Source of the DNA: Deltaproteobacteria bacterium
GTDB lineage: Bacteria; Myxococcota_A; UBA796; UBA2385
DNA: 60,708 bases
Assembly: GCA_018401435.1 (NCBI GenBank)
Contig: JAGYJW010000039.1
Span: 1-60,708 of the forward strand
Reading direction: 5' to 3'
Part shown: positions 42,145-51,180 of the stretch, in pieces
How the letters are laid out: each line of letters starts with the position of its first letter
Position numbering within the stretch: position 1 is the stretch's first letter
Notes under the pieces: model-generated
Seen by the model: the letters and a program-made list of their open reading frames with translations, nothing else
Databases searched by the model: none
What the model was told of the DNA's origin: nothing
Made by a program: the position numbers and the translations under genes

Positions 42145-44362
42145 ATGATAGCGCGGCGCGGACTCCTGCAAGGCCTGCCGGCCCTGCTGCTGCTGTCGGG
42201 AGCCGGCGCGCTGGCCTGCGAGGTGGTGTGGATGCGCCGCCTCGCCCTGGTGGTGGGCAGCAGCAGCGTGGCGGTCACCCTCACGCTGGCCCTCTATATG
42301 GGCGGCCTGGGCCTGGGGAGCCTGGTCAGCGGCCGCATGAAGCATGACCAGAAGGGAAGGAACTACGCGATCTTCGAGCTTGGCGCCGCCAGCTGGGCCC
42401 TGGCGATGCCCCTGCTGATGCAGGTCCTGCAGCCGATGCTGCTGGGCGGGCCCGCTGCCCGACTCCTGGCGGCGAGTCTGCTGCTCGTGCCACCGGCGGC
42501 ATTGCACGGAGCCACCTTGCCCGCGCTCGGGGGGCTGCTTCACCAGAGCCGCGACCTGGGGCGGCTTTATGCCATCAACACCGCCGGGGCGGTCCTGGGT
42601 GCCCTGGCCGCCACCTTCCTGCTCTTGCCCGCCTTGGGCCTTCGCGGCACCGAGTGTGCAGCCGCCGGCGCCTCGGGCCTCGCCGGCCTGCTGGCCTTGG
42701 CCCTGGGTGCAACCGACCTGCAATCCGAAGCGGCCTGCGGCGCCCGCTCGGCCCGCGGTGCTGGCGCAACGGTCGGGGTGGGCCTGGCGGTGGCCGCCTC
42801 GGGCGCCAGCGCGATGGCCTTGGAGGTCTGTTGGAGCCGCCTGGGGGCGCTGCTGCTGGGGGGCAGCGTCTACGCTTTCGCAGTGGTGCTCGGGGTCTTC
42901 CTGACCGGCATCGCCCTGGGGGCGCGGCTGGGTCGTCGCGGCGGCCGGCGCTGGCTGGCCCCAGCACTGCTCGCCCTGGGGTTGCTGGCCACCTTGGGCA
43001 CCTTCAGCTGGCGGGGCCTCCCCCACGCGGTCGGCCTGGCCTGGTCGCTGCTGGGCCCCGACGCCTTGCTGCCGGCGGGGGCACTGCTGCTCGCGGCGGC
43101 CATGGCGGGGGCCCCGATGGCCAGCGGCGTGGCCTTTGCCGCGGCCCTGGACGCCCCGGCGCCGATCCCCGCCGCGTGGCCGGCGGGCTGCTCGCCGCCA
43201 ACACCCTGGGCAGCGTGCTGGGGCGGCCCTCGCGGGCCTCGTGCTGCTGCCCGCCGTGGGCCTGCAAGGCACGACCACCCTGGCTGCGGCGCTGCCGACC
43301 CTGGCCGGGGCGGCCTTGCTCCTGCAGGCCCGGCGCTGGCGGCCGGCCGCCCTGGGCCTGAGCACCTTCGCCCTGTTGGCCCTGGGTGCGCCGCGCTGGG
43401 ACCCCTCGCTCTATGCGGTGGGTGTGGGCCTGCGGGTGCACGAATTCGCCGACCTCTCGCCCCGGGCGGTCGAGCGCTTCGCCCACGACGGCTGGCGCCT
43501 GCTCTACTACCAGGACGGCCGCAGCGCCTCGGTGGCCGTGGGCGAGAGCCTGCGCACGGGCAACCGCTGGCTCAGCCTCAACGGCAAGGTGGACGCCTCC
43601 ACCGGCGACGACATGCCCACGCAGCTGCTCTCCGGCCAGCTCCCCCTGCGCCTGATGGCCCAGCGCGCGCCCGCCGGCGCCCCCTTGCGGGCCGCGGTCG
43701 TGGGCCTGGCCAGCGGGGTCACCGCGGCGGCCACCCTGCAATCCGGGGCCAGCGAGGTCACGGTGCTGGAGCTGGAGCCCGCCGTGCTGGAGGCCGCGCG
43801 CCACTTCTCGGCCGTCAACGGAAAGCTGCTCGAAGATAAGCGCGCCACCGTCCTTGTCGAGGATGCGCGCGCCTGGTTGGCCCGCCCGGGACCCCGCTAC
43901 CACGCCCTCATCAGCGAGCCCTCCAACCCCTGGATCACCGGCGTCAGCAACCTCTTCACCCAGGAATACTGGGCGCTGGGCCACGACCGCCTGGTGCCCG
44001 GCGGCGTCTTCGTGCAGTGGGTGCAGCTCTACGCCCTGCCGCCCGAAGCCCTGCGCTCGCTGGTGCGCACCTTCTGCACCGTCTTTCACTCGGTCTGGCT
44101 CTTCGAGAGCATCCCCGGCGCCGACGCGCTGCTGGTGGGCACCACCCGCGGGTCCACCCTGCCCCGCGACCAGGTCATGGCCATCGGCCTCGACCCCCTG
44201 CTCAGCCCGGGCCAGCTCGACGCCTTCGCGGTCGGGGCGCGGCTGAACACCGATGACGCGCCCTGGGTGGAGTTTGCCGCCCCCCGCTGGCTGCACCGGC
44301 AGACCGCCCGCACCAACCAGGAAGCGCTGGAGGCCGCGGCCGCCTCCGACCTTCAGCCCTGA
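42145..44362 (+). CDS. Fused MFS-like/spermidine-synthase-like membrane protein, two frameshifts
   Basis: ATG 42145 starts a run of about 11-12 membrane helices (ALLLLSGAGALACEVVWMRR is the typical opening of this family). Between about 43175 and 43225 two frame changes are needed; the piece VAGGLLAANTLGSVLG in the middle frame belongs to the family. The frame that follows carries a spermidine-synthase-like Rossmann domain: YYQDGRSASVAV, LSLNGKVDASTGDDM, VVGLASGVTAAATL (SAM-like site), LELEPAVLEAARHFS, VEDARAWL, and SEPSNPWITGVSNLFT. The total would be about 739 residues. Members are common in myxobacteria; the small-molecule product is unknown. It is convergent with tyrS, overlapping by 10 bases. 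Confidence 0.82.
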
Positions 44363-45567
44363 AGCACCCGCACCGCCTTCTTGCGGCCCGCCCAGATCAC
44401 GGCCTCGCGGTCGAGCAGATAGCCGATATCATCCACCTTCTCGTCATCCACACGCGCGCCGCCCTGCTGGATGAGGCGGCGGGCGGCGCTGCGGCTGGCC
44501 ACCAGGCCGCTGTCGGCCATCAGGTCGGCCAGCGCGGCGGGCAAGGCGGCGACGTGGGTGGGCATGTCCTCGCTCACCCCACCGGAGAAGGCCTGGGCGG
44601 CGGCATCCCGCGCCTTGTCGGCCTCGTCCGCGCCATGGGCCAGGGCGGTGGCCTCCCAGGCCAGCACCTGCTTGGCCTCGCGGATCTCGGCCCCGTCCAG
44701 CCGCGCCAGCGCCGCGATGCGCTCCAGCGGCAGCGTGGTGTAGAGCTTGAGCAGCCGCTCGACGTCGGCGTCCAGCACATTCACCCAGAACTGGTAGTAG
44801 TCATAGGGGCTGACCTGCGCGGCATCCAGCCACACCGCGCCCTTCTCGGTCTTGCCCATCTTCTTGCCGTCGGCCGTCATCAGCAGGGGCACGGTCAGGG
44901 CGTGGGCGTGGGCCCCCGTCTCTCGGCGGATCAGGTCCACGCCGCCCAGGATGTTGAACCACTGGTCGTCGCCGCCCACCTGCAAGGTGCAGCCCTGCTC
45001 GCGGTGCAGCACCAGGAAGTCGTAGCTTTGCAGCAGGTGGTAGTTGAATTCGATGAAGGACAGCCCCTGGTTGCGGTCGATGCGCTGGCGCATGCCCTCG
45101 GCCGTCAGCATGCGGTTCACCGAGAAGTGCCGCCCCGTGTCACGCAAGAAGGCCACATAGTTGAGGGCGAGCAGCCAGTCGGCATTGTTGAGCACAATGC
45201 CCTGGCTGCCCGTCGCCTGTGCGGGGTCATCGGCCAGGTCGAGGAAGCGCTGGAGCTGCACCCGCTGGCCCGCCAGATTGGCCGCAATATCGGCCTCCGT
45301 CAGCATCTCGCGGGTCTTGGTCTTGCCGGTGGGATCGCCGATCAGCCCGGTGCCCCCACCGATGATGGCGATGGGCTTGTGGCCGGCCTCCTGCAGCCAG
45401 CGCATGCACATCACCGGCAGCAGGTGGCCCACATGCAGGCTGGCCGCGGTGGGGTCAAAACCCACATAGAAGGTGACCCGACCCGCATCCAGATGCGCCT
45501 TCAGCGCGTCCAGATCGGTGGTGGTCTTGACGAAGCCGCGGGCCTTCAGGTGGTCGAGGACGTGCAC
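44353..45567 (-). CDS. tyrS: Tyrosyl-tRNA synthetase
   Basis: A 404-residue class I synthetase. HVGH (HIGH motif) lies near residue 45, the tyrosine-recognition block GGTGLIGDPTG and VGGDDQWFNI follow, and the second signature KKMGKTEKG (KMSKS equivalent) lies near residue 235. The C terminus has an S4-like RNA-binding domain (ASRSAARRLIQQGGARVDD). It charges tRNA-Tyr in translation. The GTG start at 45567 gives the typical family N terminus (DHLKARGF). Intact, normal length. Confidence 0.96.
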   Translation of the reverse strand: MHVLDHLKARGFVKTTTDLDALKAHLDAGRVTFYVGFDPTAASLHVGHLLPVMCMRWLQEAGHKPIAIIGGGTGLIGDPTGKTKTREMLTEADIAANLAGQRVQLQRFLDLADDPAQATGSQGIVLNNADWLLALNYVAFLRDTGRHFSVNRMLTAEGMRQRIDRNQGLSFIEFNYHLLQSYDFLVLHREQGCTLQVGGDDQWFNILGGVDLIRRETGAHAHALTVPLLMTADGKKMGKTEKGAVWLDAAQVSPYDYYQFWVNVLDADVERLLKLYTTLPLERIAALARLDGAEIREAKQVLAWEATALAHGADEADKARDAAAQAFSGGVSEDMPTHVAALPAALADLMADSGLVASRSAARRLIQQGGARVDDEKVDDIGYLLDREAVIWAGRKKAVRVLQG

Positions 45568-45605
45568 TGGGCGCTCGGAGAGTCGGGGCGCTGTGCGCTA
45601 ACCGG

Positions 45606-48600
45606 TCAGCGCCCGCCCCGACGAGCCCCCGGCGCAGCCCGCCGCCGCCGCCCCACGCCCACCGCGAGCAGGGGCAACAGCAGCAAGGCGCCTTTGGACC
45701 CGTCCTTTCCGCAGCAGCCCTCCTCTTCGGGCAGGGGGTTGATCTGCTCCTCGCCCGTGTCCTCCCGGGGGCCGGCCTGGGGGCTGAGGGGCAGCTCGTA
45801 GTTGCCGGTATTCCAGGCGTCGTGCCGAAAGCCCGCCCACTGCACGGCCTGGTCGGCGCGCCCGCGGCTGGTCCAGGCAAAGACCTTGCCTTCGCGGGTG
45901 GTGGCCACCACGTCCAGGTAGCCGTCCCCGTCGATATCCCCGACGGCGGGCGCCCCCAGGATCCAGCCGCCGGTGCTCTTGGGCCAGCCCTCGGGCTCCA
46001 CCCCCTCGCTGTCCCAGGCGTGCAGCAAGTAGCCCGCCGACCCCACAATGGCCTCGGGGCGCCCATCTCCGCTGAGATCGGCGATTGCGGGCGCGCTCAG
46101 CAGCTGGATGTCCTCAATCTGCCGCGGGAAGCCCGGCAACATGCCCAGCTGGCCGCTGGTCAGGGCCGCGCTGGACCAGCCGCCCACCGGCTGCTGGTAG
46201 TCCACCATGCCGTGGTCGGCCAAAGCCAGGAAATACTGCACGCCGGCGGCCCCCTGAACGAGGTCCAGCAACCCATCTCCGTCCAGATCTCCCCAGGCGC
46301 TGTTGCCGGCGAAGCCCAGCAGCCCCGGCGCCTGGCCGATGTCGATGTTGTGGCCCGGTCCGAAGTCCACGCTGGAGCCCCGGGCGGTGGCGATGATGGC
46401 CCCGGTGTGGTCGCGGATCGCGGTCTGGCCCAGCAGGATTGGGTCTGCGATCTCCAGATCCCCGTCCCCATCCAGATCCGCCAGGGACAGCGACGAGGGA
46501 TGCCCCTCGCCGATCATCGGCAACACCACCGAATAGGAGATCACGCCGCTCCCCCGCAGCGGCCAGCCCGGCAGCGGAGCGGCTGTTTTGGCGTCATAGG
46601 CATGCACCACGAAGTACAGGCCCTCCGGGGTCTCGTTGGACCCGAACAGAATGTCGAGATCGCCGTCCCCATCAACATCGCCGATGGCTGGACTCGACAC
46701 GATGCGGTAGCCATCCACCCCGCAGATGGCCGGGTCGCAGGGGCTGATGGGGTAGGGCCCCCAGTCCTGGCCTTGGTGGTCGAGCACATAAAGCCGACCG
46801 TCCAACCCAGCGACAATGACCTCCAGGCGCCCATCTTCGTCGATGTCCGACAGCGCGACCGCCGCCACCACCCCCTGGTCGAAGTTGAAGAGGCCCGCGC
46901 CCCAGTCGGCCCGATCCCGTCCCAGGGTGGCCACCGGGAAGCCGGCCACGGGGCTGCCGTCGGCATGCCAGGCCGAGATCGTGCCCCCCACGCCCGCCGC
47001 GATCACCTCGGGGCTGCCATCGCCGTCCAGATCGCCCACCGCGGGGGTGGACAGGATGGTCTCGGACACCGGGGGCAGCCCGCCTACGATCCAGGCCGGC
47101 GCCGCCGGGGTCGGCCGCTGGCTCTCGCTCTGCACCGGCCAGCCGGGCAGGATCTGGCCAGCCCCATCGAGGGCCAGGACCGACCCCGAACCCGTGGCCA
47201 CGATGATCTCGTAGACGCCATCGCCGTCCAGGTCGGCCAACACCGGGCTGGCCTCGCCGCTGCCCGTCAGCTGCACCGGAAAGCCCGGCAGCAGGTCGGG
47301 ATCGTCCTCCAAGAAGACCTGGCGCCGCGCCTGGGCCAGCCGGCCCTCGCTGTCGGTGACCGTCAGGCGCAGGGTGAGGGCGTTGCCATTGACGCGGTCC
47401 ATGCGCTCCAGGAGCTTCTCGCTGCGGCTGGCCTCGGGCACCGGGGTCCAATCCAGATCGCTGAGGTCCACCGACGCCAGGGCGCCATCAAAGCGACCGG
47501 CCCCCTCGCCGGTGCCCACCGCCTGCCAGTCTTCGGGCCGCTCGCCCATGCCCAGCTCCACCACCCAAGAGAAGCCGGCGGCGTGCTCGGCCGAGATGCT
47601 GCCATGCACCGTCAGGCTGCCCAGGCCCACGTCGATGCTGTCGAACCAGGCGGGGTCGTCGATGCGCACCCAAGGGGGGATCTCACCCGCAACAACGGCT
47701 GCTACGGCGTTCTCGGCGTCCGCCCGCCCATAGCCGGTATAGGGATCCCAGCCTTCGGCCGTGGGGTAGGCCCGGGCCTGCGCCCGGTCGGTCTCGTCCA
47801 GCCAGGCGTCATCGGCGGTCTGCAGCAGCAGCTGCACCACCTCGCCGGCATGCAGCCGCTGCCCCCGCACATCCAGCGCCGCGCTCTGGATCAAGCCGAT
47901 CACGCCGGTGATTGCCGTGGCCGCCCCGGTCGCACACACCCGAGAGGCCGCCACAAGGTCCAGCCGAGCGCCAAAGTTGTTGCAGTTCTGGGTGTTGAAG
48001 TAGCTGAAGACCGGACCGCCCGACCCCGCAGAGTCGTAGCGGACGCTGCGGGTGTAGAGGGCCTCGGGCAGCACAGAGGGAAAGTTGTGGTGAAAGCCGT
48101 TCTCGTCGCCCGCCACCGAGGACACCACCAGGCCCTGGTCCCAGGCGTAGCGCAGGGCGGCCGAGGTCAGCTCGGCATTGCTCAAGGCGCCGGTCGCCAG
48201 GCTGATGGCCGAGGCCCCCTGGTCGGCGGCATAGGCGACGGCCTGGGCCACCCGCACCCCGTCGGTGATGAAGGTGTCGCCCAGGCGCACGGGCAGGATG
48301 CTGCAGTTGGGGCACACCCCGATGGGGCCGCCATCCCCACCCTCCGCCGCCGCCCCTTCGGCCACCCCCTGGCCGTGGCCGCCATAGTCGGTCTCCAAGG
48401 ACGCGTAGGGGTCGTTGTCCCCCTCAAAGAAGTCCCAGCCGCAGATATCGTCGATATAGCCGTTGCCGTCGTCGTCCACGCCATCGGAGAAGACGGCGAT
48501 GAGGTCGGAGGGGTCCAGCACGCCATCGGCACGGTCCTGCCCTGCGGTGGCGTCTACGCGCGGATCCTCGGCCCAATCGTCGATATTGAAGAGCCCGTCC

Positions 48601-48998
48601 CCATTCCGGTCGTGCACCCCCGCATCGTTGCCGTCCGCCCCCTGGGGATAGGGAAGCTCCTCAGCGTTCAACCTGAACTTTCGACGCGTGCCCGAGGCGT
48701 GCCAGGCCACCCCGGAATCGCCGATGGCCAGCACCACGTCAAAGCGCCCGGTGGTCACCCGCCAGGCCTTGTCCACCCCATTTCCAGCGCCCAGGGCCAG
48801 CTCTTCGGGGCGGATGCTGTCCCGGGAGTGGGCGGGGATCGTCGCCATCTTCTCCCAGTCTTCACCCAGGTCGCTGGGGCAGAGATCCGGGCGGTCCGGC
48901 TCACCGCATTGCGGGTAGGTCGGCAGGGGCAGGGTCGCACCCGCCTTCTGGCCGAGAAGCAACACTGCGACGAGGACAAGGGGGCGATGCGAGGCCAT
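45606..48998 (-). CDS. Subtilase-like/FG-GAP surface protein with MYXO-CTERM tail, catalytic residues lost
   Basis: A 1130-residue secreted protein (ATG 48998, AGGAG 8 bases upstream; signal ends KAGA). Residues about 85-460 follow the S8 subtilase fold: AIGDSGVAWH (Asp 94), DYGGHGQGVAEG (His 208), SSVAGDENG where the oxyanion Asn is Asp, and CATGAATAITGVIGLI where the nucleophile Ser is Gly (near 358). It is therefore probably not a protease. From about residue 560 come FG-GAP/VCBS repeats (DLDGDGVYEIIVA, DLDGDGSPEVIAAG, DVDGDGDLDILFG and others). The end GCCGKDG, hydrophobic LLLLPLLAVGVG and RRRR is a MYXO-CTERM-type sorting signal. It is a surface protein, perhaps a binding scaffold. Confidence 0.82.
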   Translation of the reverse strand: MASHRPLVLVAVLLLGQKAGATLPLPTYPQCGEPDRPDLCPSDLGEDWEKMATIPAHSRDSIRPEELALGAGNGVDKAWRVTTGRFDVVLAIGDSGVAWHASGTRRKFRLNAEELPYPQGADGNDAGVHDRNGDGLFNIDDWAEDPRVDATAGQDRADGVLDPSDLIAVFSDGVDDDGNGYIDDICGWDFFEGDNDPYASLETDYGGHGQGVAEGAAAEGGDGGPIGVCPNCSILPVRLGDTFITDGVRVAQAVAYAADQGASAISLATGALSNAELTSAALRYAWDQGLVVSSVAGDENGFHHNFPSVLPEALYTRSVRYDSAGSGGPVFSYFNTQNCNNFGARLDLVAASRVCATGAATAITGVIGLIQSAALDVRGQRLHAGEVVQLLLQTADDAWLDETDRAQARAYPTAEGWDPYTGYGRADAENAVAAVVAGEIPPWVRIDDPAWFDSIDVGLGSLTVHGSISAEHAAGFSWVVELGMGERPEDWQAVGTGEGAGRFDGALASVDLSDLDWTPVPEASRSEKLLERMDRVNGNALTLRLTVTDSEGRLAQARRQVFLEDDPDLLPGFPVQLTGSGEASPVLADLDGDGVYEIIVATGSGSVLALDGAGQILPGWPVQSESQRPTPAAPAWIVGGLPPVSETILSTPAVGDLDGDGSPEVIAAGVGGTISAWHADGSPVAGFPVATLGRDRADWGAGLFNFDQGVVAAVALSDIDEDGRLEVIVAGLDGRLYVLDHQGQDWGPYPISPCDPAICGVDGYRIVSSPAIGDVDGDGDLDILFGSNETPEGLYFVVHAYDAKTAAPLPGWPLRGSGVISYSVVLPMIGEGHPSSLSLADLDGDGDLEIADPILLGQTAIRDHTGAIIATARGSSVDFGPGHNIDIGQAPGLLGFAGNSAWGDLDGDGLLDLVQGAAGVQYFLALADHGMVDYQQPVGGWSSAALTSGQLGMLPGFPRQIEDIQLLSAPAIADLSGDGRPEAIVGSAGYLLHAWDSEGVEPEGWPKSTGGWILGAPAVGDIDGDGYLDVVATTREGKVFAWTSRGRADQAVQWAGFRHDAWNTGNYELPLSPQAGPREDTGEEQINPLPEEEGCCGKDGSKGALLLLPLLAVGVGRRRRAAPGARRGGR

Positions 48999-49065
48999 GG
49001 AGCCGGCTCCTGGGAGGTCCCCCAAGGTAGCGGAGTGTTAGCGGCACCGCACCAAAGGAGCCGCC

Positions 49066-49569
49066 ATGCGCTTTGAAGTCCGCCACCCCATGCCCCGCAG
49101 CGCAGATATCGCCTGGCGGGCCTTCTTCAGCCCGGACTACGAGGCCGCCCTGCGCGCCCGGGACGACAGCGAGGTCGAGCTTCTGGAGGAGGGCGACCGG
49201 GGCGGCATCCACTACCGGCGCACCAAGGTGACCTCGGGCAAGACCCTGCCGGGCTTCATGCAGCGCGCCCTCCAGAGCGACCGCCTCAGCTATGTCCTGG
49301 AGCAGTGGCGCGACGACAGGCGCATGGAGCTGCGCTGGAAGGTGACGCCGCCCGCCATGCCCGACAAGATTCGCGCCGCCGGCAATTACAGCTGCATCGC
49401 CACCCCCTCGGGCTGTGAAAGAATCGTCAACGGCGAGATCTCCGTGGCAATTCCTCTCGTTGGGGGCAAGATCGAGACAGCCATCGGCGATGAGCTGCGC
49501 GCCTCCTACGAGCGCACGGCGGTCTTCGCCCGGCAGTGGCTGCTCGATCACACCCCGGAGCTGGCGTGA
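49066..49569 (+). CDS. DUF2505/SRPBCC-like protein
   Basis: A 167-residue protein from ATG 49066 (AAAGGAG 5 bases upstream). The fold is helix-grip: RFEVRHPMPRSADIAWRAFF, DDSEVELLEEGDRGG, a WRDDRRMELRWKVTPP strand and an ISVAIPLVGGKIETAIGDEL C-terminal helix region, as in DUF2505 proteins. These are lipid- or hydrophobic-ligand-binding relatives of START domains. The stop overlaps the GTG of the CAP-domain gene (GTGA), so the two are coupled. Confidence 0.78.
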   Translation: MRFEVRHPMPRSADIAWRAFFSPDYEAALRARDDSEVELLEEGDRGGIHYRRTKVTSGKTLPGFMQRALQSDRLSYVLEQWRDDRRMELRWKVTPPAMPDKIRAAGNYSCIATPSGCERIVNGEISVAIPLVGGKIETAIGDELRASYERTAVFARQWLLDHTPELA

Positions 49570-50594
49570 CCCCTCTTCTCCTGGCCCTCGCCCTGGGCGC
49601 GACCCCTGCCCAGGCCGGCTACGGCGACGTCAACAGCCTCGGCCTGCCCACCGCCAACGACCGGGCCCTGCACCTGTGGACCAACGCGGCCCGGGTGGCT
49701 CCCTCCGACTTCACCGCCTGGTACGACTGCTCGATGGACAGCTGGCAGGACTACGAGAAGGTGCCCCAGGTCCCCATCTCCATGGACTACGACCTGGTGG
49801 AGGCCGCGGTCTTCCACTCCGACGACATGCAGAAGAACAACCACTTCGCGCACGAGTCTTCGGATGGCACCAGCTTCGCCGCGCGGCTCGCCCGCTTCTA
49901 CAGCTCGGGCTTCATCGGCGAAAACATCGCCTATGGCTATAGCAACGAGTTCAGCGCCCTCTTCGAGGGCTGGATGTGCTCGGACGGCCACCGGGCCAAC
50001 ATCATGCTGCCCGACTGGATCGAGCTGGGCACCGGCGTGGTGGGCACCTACTACACCCAGGACTTCGGCGGCGGGGCCGCAGACACCGACGCCCCGGTCA
50101 AGATGGGCACCCACTGGCCCCTCGACGCCTTGGCCGACGCCGAGTTCTACGCGGACTGGGTGGACAGCGACCCGCCCGCGCGCCTGCTGGCCGTGGTGGA
50201 TGGCCGCGCAGAGCCCATGACCCTGGAGCACGGCGCCGAAGACATGGGCATCTTCCACGTCGCGCTCTCCCACGATTCGGCAGATTGCCACAGCTACTGG
50301 TTCTATTGGGAGACCGAGGCGGGCGACAGCGGCCACTTTCCCGAAGAGGGCAGCTACCTCTACGGCAGCGGCTGCGCCGACGCCTTTGGCGACGAGGCCG
50401 CCGACGTGATGTGGGTGATGGGCCAGGAGGGCGGCCCGGATGGGGGTGCGGATGGCGTCGGGGGAGTCGGCGGCGACGGCCCCTATGACGTTGAAGACAT
50501 CAAGATGGTCGGCTGCGCCACGCTTCCCGGCCCGGCGGGCCTGGGGCTGGCCCTGCTTGGCCTGGGCCTCGTGCTGCGGCGCCGCCAGGACTGA
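49566..50594 (+). CDS. CAP-domain (SCP/PR-1-like) secreted protein with MYXO-CTERM-type tail
   Basis: A 342-residue protein from GTG 49566. The signal peptide ends in TPAQA. The CAP domain (about residues 20-170) contains HSDDMQKNNHFAHESSDG, GENIAYGY and MCSDGHRANIM, so the His/Glu cavity residues of the family are present. A beta-rich region follows. The C terminus has VGCATLPGPAGLGLALLGLG followed by RRRQD, which fits the Cys-hydrophobic-Arg pattern of MYXO-CTERM. CAP proteins are secreted and bind or cut small ligands; role here unknown. Confidence 0.85.
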   Translation: MTPLLLALALGATPAQAGYGDVNSLGLPTANDRALHLWTNAARVAPSDFTAWYDCSMDSWQDYEKVPQVPISMDYDLVEAAVFHSDDMQKNNHFAHESSDGTSFAARLARFYSSGFIGENIAYGYSNEFSALFEGWMCSDGHRANIMLPDWIELGTGVVGTYYTQDFGGGAADTDAPVKMGTHWPLDALADAEFYADWVDSDPPARLLAVVDGRAEPMTLEHGAEDMGIFHVALSHDSADCHSYWFYWETEAGDSGHFPEEGSYLYGSGCADAFGDEAADVMWVMGQEGGPDGGADGVGGVGGDGPYDVEDIKMVGCATLPGPAGLGLALLGLGLVLRRRQD

Positions 50595-50680
50595 AGGCCC
50601 GGCTGCTGCGACGGCGGGCAGGGGACGGGGCAGCGGGATAGGGGCGTCTCCCCTCCCCCCGCGTCCCTCCCGGAATCCCC

Positions 50681-51172
50681 ATGCCACGACGCACACTGGC
50701 GGTCGGCGGGCTCCTCCTCGGTGCCCTCCTCAGCCCCGCCCCTGCCCATGCCAAAGACCTGCGCAACCGCGTGGGTGTCGGGTACAACGCCTGGTTTGGA
50801 CAGGTCAACGCCCTGTCTGTCCGCTACGGCCTGCCCACCGGCGACCCCGCCATCAACATCCAGCTCGAAGGCGACTTCGGGCTGGTGAGCAACGCGCCCA
50901 ACGGCAGCGAGGTCTTCGCCGGCGGCCGCCTGCTCTATGGCGTCGTGGTCGAAGACAATATGAACCTCAGCCTGGGCGCGGGCGGCGGCTATGTCGGCAG
51001 CGGCGGCGGCGGCCTGGTGCGGCTGCAGCCCTCGGCCACGGTGGACTTCTTCCTCTTCGGCCTCGAAAACCTCGGCTTCAGCTCGGGCTTCGGCCTGAAC
51101 CTCGACCTCGGGTCGAACTCCGGCGTCTCCACCACGGGCTCCGTCATCGGCGGCCTGAACTACTGGTTCTGA
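50681..51172 (+). CDS. Small outer-membrane beta-barrel protein
   Basis: A 163-residue protein from ATG 50681 with a signal peptide (ends APAHA). The mature part shows alternating strands that suit an eight-stranded barrel (NRVGVGYNAWFG, LSVRYGLPTG, INIQLEGDFGLV, GGRLLYGVVV, LSLGAGGGYVG, VDFFLFGLENL) and ends in an aromatic C-terminal strand, GGLNYWF, as seen in outer-membrane proteins. It lies 8 bases upstream of the large peptidase-barrel fusion and is very likely in one operon with it. No specific family. Confidence 0.75.
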   Translation: MPRRTLAVGGLLLGALLSPAPAHAKDLRNRVGVGYNAWFGQVNALSVRYGLPTGDPAINIQLEGDFGLVSNAPNGSEVFAGGRLLYGVVVEDNMNLSLGAGGGYVGSGGGGLVRLQPSATVDFFLFGLENLGFSSGFGLNLDLGSNSGVSTTGSVIGGLNYWF

Positions 51173-51180
51173 CGCCCCCG

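Noticed and set aside
45822..49076. 1084-residue plus-strand open frame opposite the subtilase-FG-GAP gene
   Set aside because: An antisense shadow; composition is unusual and there is no signal or domain, while the minus-strand protein is fully recognisable.
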